Part shown: positions 9,077-18,270 of the stretch, one piece after another
Position numbering within the stretch: position 1 is the first letter of the stretch
How the letters are laid out: every line of letters starts with the position of its first letter
Source of the DNA: Streptomyces sp. I05A-00742
Lineage (GTDB): Bacteria; Actinomycetota; Actinomycetes; Streptomycetales; Streptomycetaceae
NCBI RefSeq assembly: GCF_013055795.1
Contig: NZ_JABETO010000042.1
Span: forward strand, 1 to 48,435
Length of the DNA: 48,435 nucleotides
Direction of reading: 5' to 3'
Translations under genes and position numbers: made by a program
Notes under the pieces: model-generated
Told to the model about the DNA's origin: nothing
Seen by the model: only the letters and a program-made list of their open reading frames with translations
Database searches by the model: none

Positions 9077-10054
9077 ATGCTGAGATTCCTCGCCCGCCGG
9101 TTCCTCGGCGCGATCGTCATCGTCCTGCTGATCAGCGCGATCACCTTCTTCCTGTTCTTCGCGCTGCCCTCCGAGCCCGCCCTGATGTCGTGCGGGAAGA
9201 ACTGCACGCCCGACGCGCTGGCCGTCATCAACAAGAACCTGGGTCTCGACGAGCCGGTGCCCGTCCAGTACTGGCACTACATGACCGGCATCTTCACCGG
9301 CCGTGACTTCTCGGTGGGCCACTGCCCGGCGCCCTGCCTCGGCTACTCCTTCTCCAACCAGCAGCCGGTCTGGGACACCATCGTGGACCGCTTCCCGACC
9401 ACCCTGTCCATCACCCTGGGCGGGGCGGTCGTCTTCCTCGTCGTGGGCGTCGGCATCGGTATGATCGCCGCCGCCTTCCGGGGCACCTGGATCGACAAGT
9501 TCTTCAGCTCGCTGTCTCTGATCGGCAACTCGCTCCAGATCTACTTCGTCGGCGTCATCGCCCTCGCCGTGTTCGTCAGCGGGCTGCACTGGCTCGACAA
9601 CCCGACGTACCACCCGATCACCGAGGATCCCGTCAAGTGGTTCACCGGGCTGATCATCCCGTGGCTGGTGCTGTCCATCATCTTCATCGCGAGCTACAGC
9701 CGGATGACCCGCTCCCAGATGATCGAGCAGCTCGCCGAGGACCATGTGCGCACCGCGCGCGCCAAGGGCCTCGGCCGCCGCGCGGTCTTCTTCCGCTACG
9801 CCTGGCGGGGGGCGATGACGCCGATCGTCACCCTCTTCGGCATCGACCTGGGGTCGCTGTTCGGCGGCGCCATCATCACCGAGTTCACCTTCAGCCTGCA
9901 CGGGCTCGGGCGGCTCGCCGTCTCCTCGGTGAGCGAGACCGACCTGCCCACGCTGATGGCCGTGATGCTCGTCGGCTGTACGGCGATCGTCGTCGCCAAC
10001 ATCGTCGTCGACGCGGCGTACGCGGTGATCGACCCGCGTGTGCGGCTCAGTTAG
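9077..10054 (+). CDS. Oligopeptide ABC transporter permease (DppB/OppB type), operon 1
   Basis: This 325-residue permease starts MLRFLARRFLGAIVIVLLIS, typical of DppB proteins. The EAA loop is HVRTARAKGLGRRAVFFRYAWR and the C-terminus DAAYAVIDPRVRLS fits the family. The first extracytoplasmic loop is unusual: it carries two CX3C pairs (C39/C43 in CGKNC and C83/C87 in CPAPC) that operon 2 and 3 permeases lack, so it may be stabilised by disulfides. The ATG at 9077 lies 81 bp after the lipoprotein gene. It should form a heterodimer with the permease at 6060. Confidence 0.92.
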   Translation: MLRFLARRFLGAIVIVLLISAITFFLFFALPSEPALMSCGKNCTPDALAVINKNLGLDEPVPVQYWHYMTGIFTGRDFSVGHCPAPCLGYSFSNQQPVWDTIVDRFPTTLSITLGGAVVFLVVGVGIGMIAAAFRGTWIDKFFSSLSLIGNSLQIYFVGVIALAVFVSGLHWLDNPTYHPITEDPVKWFTGLIIPWLVLSIIFIASYSRMTRSQMIEQLAEDHVRTARAKGLGRRAVFFRYAWRGAMTPIVTLFGIDLGSLFGGAIITEFTFSLHGLGRLAVSSVSETDLPTLMAVMLVGCTAIVVANIVVDAAYAVIDPRVRLS

Positions 10055-10140
10055 CACGCCCGGCAGACCGCGCCCAGCACGCCCGGCGGACCGCCCAGCA
10101 CGCCCCGTGGACCGCCCCGCACGCCCCGTGGACCGCCGCC
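10055..10140. repeat. Four degenerate 21-23-nt tandem repeats between permease and ATPase genes
   Basis: Copies at 10055-10077, 10078-10098, 10099-10119 and 10120-10140 share the pattern CACGCCC(C/G)G(T/C)(G/A)GACCG. They fill most of the gap after the permease stop codon and end 28 bp before the ATPase start. No ORF of note crosses them. Confidence 0.8.
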
Positions 10141-10168
10141 GGAACGGCCCCCAGCCAGGAGCTCCCCG

Positions 10169-11224
10169 ATGAACGAAACCCCGTCCCCGCCCTTTCTGAC
10201 CCTCCGCGACCTCCACGTCCGCTTCAGCACCGAGGACGGCGTCGTCAAGGCCGTCGACGGCCTGTCCTTCGGCCTGGAGCGCGGCCGCACGCTCGGCATC
10301 GTCGGCGAGTCCGGCTCCGGGAAGTCCGTCACCGCCCTCACCGTGCTCGGCCTGCACGAACCGCGTACCACCGAGGTCACCGGGGAGGTCCTGCTGGACG
10401 GGCGGGAGCTGACGGGCGCCCCCGAGTCCACGCTGGAGAAGCTGCGCGGCGCCCGGATGGCGATGGTCTTCCAGGACTCGCTCACCGCCCTGTCCCCGTA
10501 CTACACGGTCGGCCGGCAGATCGCCGAGCCGTTCCGCAAGCACACCGGCGCCTCCCGGAGCGCGGCCCGGCTGCGCGCGATCGAGATGCTGGACAAGGTC
10601 GGCATCCCCAACGCCTCGCTGCGCGTGGACGACTACCCCCACCAGTTCTCCGGGGGCATGCGCCAGCGCGCGATGATCGCCATGGCGCTGGTCTGCGACC
10701 CCGAGCTGCTGATCGCCGACGAGCCCACCACCGCCCTGGACGTCACCGTCCAGGCACAGATCCTCGATCTGCTCAAGGACCTCCAGCAGCAGACCGGTTC
10801 GGCCATCATCCTCATCACCCACGACCTCGGCGTCGTGGCCCGCACGGCCGACGACCTGCTGGTGATGTACGCGGGACGGGCCGTCGAGCGCGGCCCGGTG
10901 CGCGAGGTGCTGCACGCGCCCCAACACCCGTACACCTGGGGCCTCCTGGGCTCCATGCCCCGCCTCACCTCCGACGTCGACACCCCCCTGACCCCGATCC
11001 CGGGCGCCCCGCCCAGCCTGCTCTCCCCACCGCCGGGCTGCCCCTTCCACCCGCGCTGCGCCTGGACCGTGGAGGTGCCGGGCGACCGCTGCGCGACCGA
11101 GCGCCCGGAGCTGCCCGCCGGGCGGGGCGCGGCCTGCCACCTGGACGCCGGGCAGCGGCGAACCCTGTTCACCGAAGGGGCCCGGCTCCGGACGCTCCGC
11201 GAGGCCCCGAGGAGCGAGGCATGA
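10169..11224 (+). CDS. Oligopeptide ABC transporter ATPase (DppD/OppD type), operon 1
   Basis: This 351-residue cytoplasmic ATPase has Walker A GESGSGKS (near 44-51), Q-loop VFQDSLTALSP, signature FSGGMRQRAM, Walker B LLIADEPTTALD and switch histidine ITHD. The C-terminal oligo_HPY domain has four cysteines in the pattern GCPFHPRCAW...DRCATE...ACHLD. Mycobacterial OppD/DppD proteins hold an iron-sulfur cluster in such a domain. The ATG at 10169 is preceded by AGGAG. The stop overlaps the next ATPase start (ATGA at 11221). Confidence 0.94.
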   Translation: MNETPSPPFLTLRDLHVRFSTEDGVVKAVDGLSFGLERGRTLGIVGESGSGKSVTALTVLGLHEPRTTEVTGEVLLDGRELTGAPESTLEKLRGARMAMVFQDSLTALSPYYTVGRQIAEPFRKHTGASRSAARLRAIEMLDKVGIPNASLRVDDYPHQFSGGMRQRAMIAMALVCDPELLIADEPTTALDVTVQAQILDLLKDLQQQTGSAIILITHDLGVVARTADDLLVMYAGRAVERGPVREVLHAPQHPYTWGLLGSMPRLTSDVDTPLTPIPGAPPSLLSPPPGCPFHPRCAWTVEVPGDRCATERPELPAGRGAACHLDAGQRRTLFTEGARLRTLREAPRSEA

Positions 11225-12228
11225 CGGACATCCTGGTCGCCGAGGGACTGACCAAGCACTTCCCCGTCCTGGGCGGCTTCCCCGTCCGGCGGCGGGTGGG
11301 CGCGGTGCGGGCCGTCGACGGCATCGACCTCGCGGTACGGGCCGGGGAGTCCTTCGGGCTCGTCGGCGAGTCCGGCTGCGGCAAGTCCACCACCGGCCGG
11401 CTGCTGACCCGCCTCCTGGAACCGACCGCCGGCCGGATCACCTATCAGGGCGAGGACATCACCCACGCCAACCGCAGACAGCTCGCCCCCGTCCGCTCCC
11501 AGATCCAGATGATCTTCCAGGACCCGTACTCCTCCCTCAACCCCCGCCAGACCGTGGGCCGGATCATCGCAGGACCCATGGAGGTCAACGGCATCCGCCC
11601 GCCCGGCGGCCGGGAGGCCCGCGTCCGCGAACTCCTCGCCACCGTGGGCCTCAGCCCGGAGCACTACAACCGCTTCCCCCACGAGTTCAGCGGCGGCCAG
11701 CGCCAGCGCATCGGCATCGCGCGCGCCCTCGCCCTCGACCCCAAGGTCATCGTCGCCGACGAGCCCGTCTCGGCCCTGGACGTCTCCATCCAGGCCCAGG
11801 TCGTCAACCTGCTGCGCAAGCTCCAGGACGAACTGGGCATCGCCTTCCTCTTCATCGCCCACGACCTCGCCGTCGTCCGCCACGTCTCGCAGCGGGTCGC
11901 CGTGATGTACCTCGGCAGAATCGTCGAGGTGGGCCCCCGCGACGCCATCTACCACCACCCCCGCCACCCCTACACCCACGCCCTCCTCTCCGCCGTCCCC
12001 GAAGTCCCCGAACCCGGCACCGAGCACGAGCCCCTCCGCGAACGCATCCGCCTCACCGGCGACGTCCCCTCCCCCGTCTCCCCACCCTCCGGCTGCCGCT
12101 TCCGCACCCGCTGCTGGAAGGCGGCGGAGAGGTGCGCCACGGAGGAGCCGCCGCTGGCGCGGGCGGAGGGGAGCGGGGAGGGGCATCTGACGGCGTGCCA
12201 CTTTCCGGAGGCGGTGGCGGTGGCCTAG
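11221..12228 (+). CDS. Oligopeptide ABC transporter ATPase (DppF/OppF type), operon 1
   Basis: This 335-residue partner ATPase begins MTDILVAEGLTKHFPVLGGF, the usual OppF opening. It has Walker A GESGCGKST, signature FSGGQRQRIGIARAL, Walker B VIVADEPVSALD and switch IAHD. The oligo_HPY tail has four cysteines (GCRFRTRCWKAAERC...ACHF). It overlaps the upstream ATPase by 4 bp, so the two are translationally coupled and should form the heterodimeric motor of importer 1. It is the last gene of the operon. Confidence 0.94.
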   Translation: MTDILVAEGLTKHFPVLGGFPVRRRVGAVRAVDGIDLAVRAGESFGLVGESGCGKSTTGRLLTRLLEPTAGRITYQGEDITHANRRQLAPVRSQIQMIFQDPYSSLNPRQTVGRIIAGPMEVNGIRPPGGREARVRELLATVGLSPEHYNRFPHEFSGGQRQRIGIARALALDPKVIVADEPVSALDVSIQAQVVNLLRKLQDELGIAFLFIAHDLAVVRHVSQRVAVMYLGRIVEVGPRDAIYHHPRHPYTHALLSAVPEVPEPGTEHEPLRERIRLTGDVPSPVSPPSGCRFRTRCWKAAERCATEEPPLARAEGSGEGHLTACHFPEAVAVA

Positions 12229-12253
12229 GCAGCGGGCCGCCGCGCGCCGCTGC
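12229..12253. terminator. Hairpin between convergent genes
   Basis: A 7-bp stem, GCAGCGG (12229-12235) with CCGCTGC (12247-12253), sits exactly between the convergent stop codons at 12228 and 12255. It could end transcription in both directions. There is no T-run. Confidence 0.45.
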
Positions 12254-12254
12254 G

Positions 12255-13328
12255 TCAGCCCGCCCGGGGCGCCCCCTCCGGAACCACCGGAACCAACTGC
12301 TCCGTGCGCGGCCGCGCGGGTGGCGCATCCCACACCGGCCGCGACACCAGGTACGTCGTACGGTTGATCACGTCCCCGTCCTTGAGCCCTGCCAGGAACG
12401 GGTCATCGGGGTTCGGCCTCCCCACGAGGAACTCCGCCCTCTCCAGCACCTGGTACGTGCGCGGAGCGATGATCAGGCGGGATCGACGGTTGTCGTTGCC
12501 CGTGAAGTCGAGGGCCGTGCCGGTCCGCCCCCTGCTGTCCTTCACCGTGCCGGCCGGTCGGACATGGGTGATGCCGGGCAACAGGCCGTACAGCGCGGCC
12601 CGGACCCGCGGTGGGGCGGGCGACTCGGAGAGCAACCCCCCGATGCCGTCGAAGAGTTCCTCCGGCAGCGGGACGCCGATATCGGGCTTCTCGCCGGCGA
12701 GGCTCTGCAGGAGCGCCTTGGGGTTGCCGGTGGGCAGATTCCAGAGTTCGTCCCAGTCGATGTCCCAGCTCTGCACCCCGAACCCCGTGCTCGCGCCCTT
12801 TCTCATCTTCGTCCCGTACACAGGTCCGTCGCCTTCGCGCTCCCGGCTCTCGTTCCGTGCCGTCCAGGAGGTCCGCTTCGCGTAGGTCTTCAGGGAGCCG
12901 CCCTTCTCCCGCCCCATGCTGACGGTCTGCACTTCCCAGAACGGGGCCCGTTCCTCCACCGGCTTGGCCAGCGCCGGCCTCACCCGCCCCCTGCCCGACT
13001 CGGGTGAGGCCCACACGGCCGCTCCCACGGCGACGGCCATCACGGCGGCGGCGGAGACGATGACCGGCACGCGGCGCCGCCAGCGCGGCCGGAGCGGCGC
13101 GGCCCCGCAGGCCTCCGGCACGCGCGTGCCGCTCACGGCCGCGACGCCTTCCGCCCCGCGGCCCTCCTCGGCGAGGGCGGCCCCCCGTACGGCGGCGAGC
13201 ACCGCCGCGACGACGTCCGCGGAGGGCGGCGCGACCTTGCCGGCGGCGCGCAGCCGGCCGGCGCCGGGGAAGTCGAGGACGTCCCGGCCGGTGCCGTCGT
13301 TCGGGTCGTTCCGGTCGTTCCCGGTCAT
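12255..13328 (-). CDS. CU044_5270-family membrane-anchored partner of the ECF sigma factor
   Basis: This 357-residue protein has an acidic N-terminal cytoplasmic region (residues 1-83), a single membrane helix near 86-107 (VPVIVSAAAVMAVAVGAAVW) and a long extracytoplasmic domain. That domain includes FWEVQTVSMGREKGG, LLPGITHVRPAGTVKD and VINRTTYLVSRPVWD. The topology and the gene pair match the CU044_5270 family, which lies next to ECF sigma factors and probably acts as a sensor or anti-sigma factor. No zinc-binding anti-sigma motif (HXXXCXXC) is present, so the mechanism may differ. The ATG at 13328 overlaps the sigma gene stop (ATGA). Confidence 0.82.
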   Translation of the reverse strand: MTGNDRNDPNDGTGRDVLDFPGAGRLRAAGKVAPPSADVVAAVLAAVRGAALAEEGRGAEGVAAVSGTRVPEACGAAPLRPRWRRRVPVIVSAAAVMAVAVGAAVWASPESGRGRVRPALAKPVEERAPFWEVQTVSMGREKGGSLKTYAKRTSWTARNESREREGDGPVYGTKMRKGASTGFGVQSWDIDWDELWNLPTGNPKALLQSLAGEKPDIGVPLPEELFDGIGGLLSESPAPPRVRAALYGLLPGITHVRPAGTVKDSRGRTGTALDFTGNDNRRSRLIIAPRTYQVLERAEFLVGRPNPDDPFLAGLKDGDVINRTTYLVSRPVWDAPPARPRTEQLVPVVPEGAPRAG

Positions 13329-13882
13329 GCAAGGTCTCCTGTCAGGGGCTTCGGGTCGGACGGGGCGAGGGCCGTGCGCAGCCGGGTGCGCGCGCGGTGC
13401 AGCCGGGAGCGGGCCGTTCCTGCGGGAACGCCCATCACCGCGGCGGCTTCGGTGGGACTGAGCTGCTCCCAGGCGACGAGAAGCATCAGCTCACGTTCCA
13501 CGGCGGGCAGTTCCGCCATAGTGTCGCGGATGAGCGGCGCGACCGCCGCCGCGTCCAGCCGCCGGTCGACGGCATGCCATGGATCACTGCTCACCTCATC
13601 GCCGTGCGGGACCCGGGACTGCCGCTCCTGCCCGCGCCAGTGCGCGGCCAGTACATTTCTGGCCACCCCGAACAGCCACGCCCGCACGGTACCCCGCTCC
13701 GGGTCGTACGTCCCCCGCGCCGTGAACGCCTGGAGCCACGCCTCCGACAGCAGGTCGTCCGCCGCCCCCGGCGCCCGGCGGGCGAAGTACCCGTGCAGCG
13801 CCCCCGAATGACGCTCGACCAGCGGTTCGAAGGCCCCCGCCTCCCGCGTCGAGCGGACAAGCAACGCGTCGTCCGTTTCCAC
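13325..13882 (-). CDS. ECF-type RNA polymerase sigma factor
   Basis: This 185-residue protein has region 2 near residues 20-95 (FEPLVERHSGALHGYFARRA, then AADDLLSEAWLQAF and GTVRAWLFGVARNVLAAHWR) and region 4 near 120-172 (LPAVERELMLLVAWEQLSPT, then EAAAVMGVPAGTARSRLHRA). I chose the GTG at 13882 (VETDDALL) because GAGGAGG lies 7 bases upstream. An in-frame GTG two codons earlier would be too close to it. The stop overlaps the CU044_5270-type gene by 4 bp, so sigma and partner are made together. Its regulon cannot be told from the sequence. Confidence 0.9.
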   Translation of the reverse strand: METDDALLVRSTREAGAFEPLVERHSGALHGYFARRAPGAADDLLSEAWLQAFTARGTYDPERGTVRAWLFGVARNVLAAHWRGQERQSRVPHGDEVSSDPWHAVDRRLDAAAVAPLIRDTMAELPAVERELMLLVAWEQLSPTEAAAVMGVPAGTARSRLHRARTRLRTALAPSDPKPLTGDLA

Positions 13883-14238
13883 CGACACCCCTCCTCGGCC
13901 GCCGGAGCAGCGGCTCTCGGACGTTACTTGCCAGTCGGCAGGGGGAGCGTTCGCAGGCGATCCGGTAACTGCGGGTCCAGAACGCCTCGGTGACACCATC
14001 GGTAACAGCGGTAATACTTCCGACAGTTGCGCACGGCTGCGTACTCTCCACGTCAACGCATCCGGCGTGAATTCGCCGAGGAACGGACCAGGGATCACAA
14101 GAGGCGCGCCATAACGACGGCCGCTCGCACAGGCGCCATTCCCGGTCCGTCGGTGTAACGGGTCCTGGGTAACCCCCACCCCTTCAGTGCGGATCCGCTC
14201 GGCTTTCCGACCTCGTGCGCGCGAGTAGGACCACGCCC
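13883..14238. other. Intergenic region between sigma factor gene and operon 2
   Basis: This 356-bp gap lies upstream of the sigma gene and downstream of the last gene of ABC operon 2, both on the minus strand. It should hold the sigma promoter. I see no convincing -35/-10 pair, no strong terminator and no supportable ORF. Confidence 0.5.
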
Positions 14239-15274
<1,036 letters not shown>

Positions 15275-15285
<11 letters not shown>

Positions 15286-16261
15286 CGAGGGTCTCCTTCC
15301 AGAAGTGGCAGGCGCTGGTCCGGCCGGGGGCCACCGGGAAGAGCGGCGGCCGGTCGGTGCGGCAGATGTCCCGGGCCCTGGGGCAGCGGGGGTTGAAGGG
15401 ACAGCCGGGCGGGACGTCCAGCAGGCTGGGCGGCAGGCCCTTGATCGCGTGGAGCTCCCGGCCCTTGCGGTCCAGGCGCGGGATGGAGTCCAGCAGGCCG
15501 CGGGTGTACGGGTGGGCGGGGGCGGCGTAGAGGTCACGGACGGGAGCGTTCTCGACGACCCGTCCGGCGTACATCACCGCGATCCGGTCGGCGACGTCGG
15601 CGACGACGCCCAGGTCGTGCGTGATGAGGATCAGGCCCATCGTGAACTCCCGCTGGAGCTCGGCCAGCAGGTCCATCACCTGCGCCTGGACCGTCACGTC
15701 GAGGGCGGTCGTCGGCTCGTCCGCGATGATCAGGTCCGGCTCCAGGGCCAGCGCCATCGCGATCATGATGCGCTGCCGCATACCGCCGGAGAACTGGTGC
15801 GGATAGTCCCCGACCCGGTCCTTCGCCGCCGGGATGCGCACCCGGTCCATCAGGGTGACCGCCCTGGCCCGCGCGTCCTTGCGGGTCATCCCCTGGTGGA
15901 CCTCGTACATCTCGGCCAGCTGGGCCCCGACGCTGAGCACCGGGTTGAGGGCCGACAGCGCGTCCTGGAAGATCATCGCCATCCGGTCTCCGCGCAGCCG
16001 GCGGCGGTGCTCCGCGCCCATGGTGAGCAGGTCCTGGCCGCGGAAGAGCACCTCGCCGCCGGTGACGTGCCCGGGCGGCGAGTCCAGGATGCCCATGACG
16101 GCCTGCGCGGTGACCGACTTGCCCGACCCGGACTCGCCGAGCACGGCCAGCGTCTCCCCGGCGTCGACGGTGCAGCTCACGCCGTTGACGGCCTTGGCCA
16201 CGCCGTCCCGGGTGCGGAACTCGACGTGCAGATCGCGGACTTCGAGCAGGGCGTCGCTCAC
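15275..16261 (-). CDS. Oligopeptide ABC transporter ATPase (DppD type), operon 2
   Basis: This 328-residue ATPase starts at a GTG at 16261 after GAGGAGA (VSDALLEVRDLHVEF). It has Walker A GESGSGKS, signature FSGGMRQRIMIAMAL, Walker B LIIADEPTTALD and ITHD. The four cysteines of the oligo_HPY domain (GCPFNPRCPRARDIC...ACHF) are kept. It is closely related to the operon 3 DppD at 33296. It would pair with the DppF at 14239 to energise importer 2. Confidence 0.94.
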
Positions 16262-16271
16262 GGCCGTCTCC

Positions 16272-17282
16272 TCACCGCAGTTTGGGGTCGAGGGCGTCGC
16301 GCACCGCGTCGCCGAGCATGATGAACGCGAGCACGGTCACGCTGAGGAAGCCCGCGGGCCAGAGCAGCATGTGGGGGGCGTTGCGGATCTGGTTCGAGGC
16401 GTTGGAGATGTCGATCCCCCAGGAGACGGTGGGCGGTTTGAGGCCGACGCCGATGAACGAGAGCGTGGCCTCCAGGGCGATGTAGGTGCCGAGGGCGATG
16501 GTCGCCACGACGATGACGGGCGCCACCGCGTTGGGCGCGATGTGCCGCAGCAGCAGCCGCCGGTTGCCTGCGCCGAGGGCGCGGGCGGCCTGGACGTAGT
16601 CGTGCTGCCGGGCGGAGACGACGGCGCCGCGGGCGATGCGGGAGATCTGCGGCCAGCCCAGCAGGACGATGAAGCCGACCACCGGCCAGACGGACCCCCC
16701 GGTGACCACGGAGAGGAAGACGAGGCCGCCGAGGATGATGGGGATGCCGAAGAAGACGTCGGCGAGCCGGGAGAGCAGCGCGTCCCACCAGCCCCCGTAG
16801 AACCCGGCGAGCCCGCCGAGCACGCTCCCCAGCAGCGCGGCGCCGGCGGTGGCGCAGAGACCCACCGTGATGGAGGCCCGTGCCCCGTACACGGTCCGGG
16901 TGAAGACGTCGCAGCCCTGGGCGTCGAAACCGAACGGGTGGCCGGGCTGGGAGCCCTCCTGGGACTTGGCGAGGTCGCACTGGAGCGGGTTGCCGCTCGC
17001 GACCAGGCCCGGCCAGACGGCGATCAGCAGCAGGAAGGCGATGACCAGGGCGGAGAGCAGGAAGACGGGGTTGCGGCGCAGGTCGTGCCAGGCGTCGGAC
17101 CACAGGCTGCGCGCCTTGGTGCCGCCGGGGGCGGGGGCGGCGGTGGGGACGGGAGCGGCGGTGGGGGCGGGGCCGCGTTCCAGGGTCTCGGCCTCGCGGG
17201 AGGCCAGCCGCGCGGCACCGCCGTCGCCGGGGCTGACGGCGTCCGGTTCCTCGGGGGGCGGGTACGCGGGGGGCTCAGACAT
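16272..17282 (-). CDS. Oligopeptide ABC transporter permease (DppC type), operon 2
   Basis: This 336-residue permease has an N-terminal cytoplasmic tail rich in Pro, Ala and Gly (residues 1-55), then SLWSDAWHDLRRNPVFLLSA at the first helix. The EAA loop is DYVQAARALGAGNRRLLLRH and the C-terminus GDAVRDALDPKLR is typical of DppC. The ATG at 17282 overlaps the end of the DppB gene by 8 bp, and the next gene (DppD) starts 10 bp after its stop. It is closely similar to the permease at 34363. Confidence 0.93.
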   Translation of the reverse strand: MSEPPAYPPPEEPDAVSPGDGGAARLASREAETLERGPAPTAAPVPTAAPAPGGTKARSLWSDAWHDLRRNPVFLLSALVIAFLLLIAVWPGLVASGNPLQCDLAKSQEGSQPGHPFGFDAQGCDVFTRTVYGARASITVGLCATAGAALLGSVLGGLAGFYGGWWDALLSRLADVFFGIPIILGGLVFLSVVTGGSVWPVVGFIVLLGWPQISRIARGAVVSARQHDYVQAARALGAGNRRLLLRHIAPNAVAPVIVVATIALGTYIALEATLSFIGVGLKPPTVSWGIDISNASNQIRNAPHMLLWPAGFLSVTVLAFIMLGDAVRDALDPKLR

Positions 17283-18198
17283 GGCGGATCCTCGGGTCGA
17301 GCACGGCGTAGAGGAGGTCGACGATCAGGTTGGCGAGGAGGAAGACGATGACGAGAACGGTCACGAAGCCGACCACGGTCGGCGAGTTCTGCCGCAGGAT
17401 GCCCTGGTAGAGCTGGTAGCCGACGCCGTGGATGTTGAAGATCCGCTCGGTGACGATGGCGCCGCCCATCAGCGCGCCGATGTCCGCGCCGATGAAGGTG
17501 ACCACGGGGATCAGCGAGTTGCGCAGCAGGTGCCGGACGACGATCCGGTGGCGCGGCAGCCCCTTGGCGACGGCGGTCCGGATGTAGTCGGCGCGGGCGT
17601 TCTCGGCGAGCGAGGTGCGCGTCAGCCGGGTGACGTACGCGAGCGAGACCAGGCCCAGGACGGCGCCGGGGAGCAGCAGTTCGGCGAAGGTCGCCTCGGG
17701 CGACACGGACGGGGAGACGGCCCCCCACTTGACGCCGAAGAGGTACTGGAGGACGTATCCGCTGACGAAGGTCGGGACGGAGACCACGATCAGCGTGACC
17801 ATCAGCACGCTGGTGTCGGCCGCCCGCCCGCGCCGCAGCCCGCCGACGACACCGAGGGCGATGCCGATGACGACCTCGAAGAGGATGGCGACGATCGTCA
17901 GCCGCAGGGTCACCGGGAAGGCGTCCCCCATCAGTTCCAGCACGGGCTGCCCGGTGAAGGCGGTCCCGAAGTCACCGGTGAGCACCTGCCCCATGTAGTG
18001 CAGGTACTGCTTCCACAGCGGCTGGTCGAGGTAGAGCTCCTGGCGGATGCGCGCGGCCACCGCCGGGTCGGGCGCCTTGTCCCCGAAGAGCGCGGCGACG
18101 GGGTCGCCGAGCGCGTAGACCATGAAGAAGATGAGGAACGTGCTGCCGATGAACACCGGGATCATCTGGAGCAGCCGGCGGATCACATACCGTCCCAT
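17275..18198 (-). CDS. Oligopeptide ABC transporter permease (DppB type), operon 2
   Basis: This 307-residue permease begins MGRYVIRRLLQMIPVFIGST. The EAA loop is DYIRTAVAKGLPRHRIVVRH and the end is DLLYAVLDPRIRHV. It has the standard DppB layout of six helices with a long first extracytoplasmic loop, and lacks the CX3C pairs of the operon 1 homologue. GAGGAGGGG precedes the ATG at 18198. It lies 72 bp after the lipoprotein gene; that spacer carries octamer tandem repeats. Confidence 0.93.
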   Translation of the reverse strand: MGRYVIRRLLQMIPVFIGSTFLIFFMVYALGDPVAALFGDKAPDPAVAARIRQELYLDQPLWKQYLHYMGQVLTGDFGTAFTGQPVLELMGDAFPVTLRLTIVAILFEVVIGIALGVVGGLRRGRAADTSVLMVTLIVVSVPTFVSGYVLQYLFGVKWGAVSPSVSPEATFAELLLPGAVLGLVSLAYVTRLTRTSLAENARADYIRTAVAKGLPRHRIVVRHLLRNSLIPVVTFIGADIGALMGGAIVTERIFNIHGVGYQLYQGILRQNSPTVVGFVTVLVIVFLLANLIVDLLYAVLDPRIRHV

Positions 18199-18209
18199 GG
18201 GACCCCTCC

Positions 18210-18257
18210 TCGGTTCGTCGGTCTGTCGGTCTGTCGGTTCCTCGGTCTGTCGGTCAG
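18210..18257. repeat. Six tandem octamers (consensus TCGGTCTG) in the operon 2 spacer
   Basis: Six contiguous 8-nt units run from 18210 to 18257 (TCGGTTCG, TCGGTCTG twice, TCGGTTCC, TCGGTCTG, TCGGTCAG). They fill the untranslated gap between the lipoprotein stop and the permease ribosome-binding site. Such arrays change length by slippage and here would alter only the mRNA spacer. Confidence 0.85.
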
Positions 18258-18270
18258 GCGGCGGCGCGGG

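Noticed and set aside
6977..11140. 1387-codon minus-strand open frame opposite ABC operon 1
   Set aside because: It lies antisense to five clear ABC genes, and its translation is a His/Gly/Val/Asp-rich shadow with no domain.
6060..12228. Firm naming of operon 1 as bldKABCDE
   Set aside because: Gene order and lipoprotein length fit, but three related operons are present and orthology cannot be settled without alignment to known BldK proteins, so no symbols were given.
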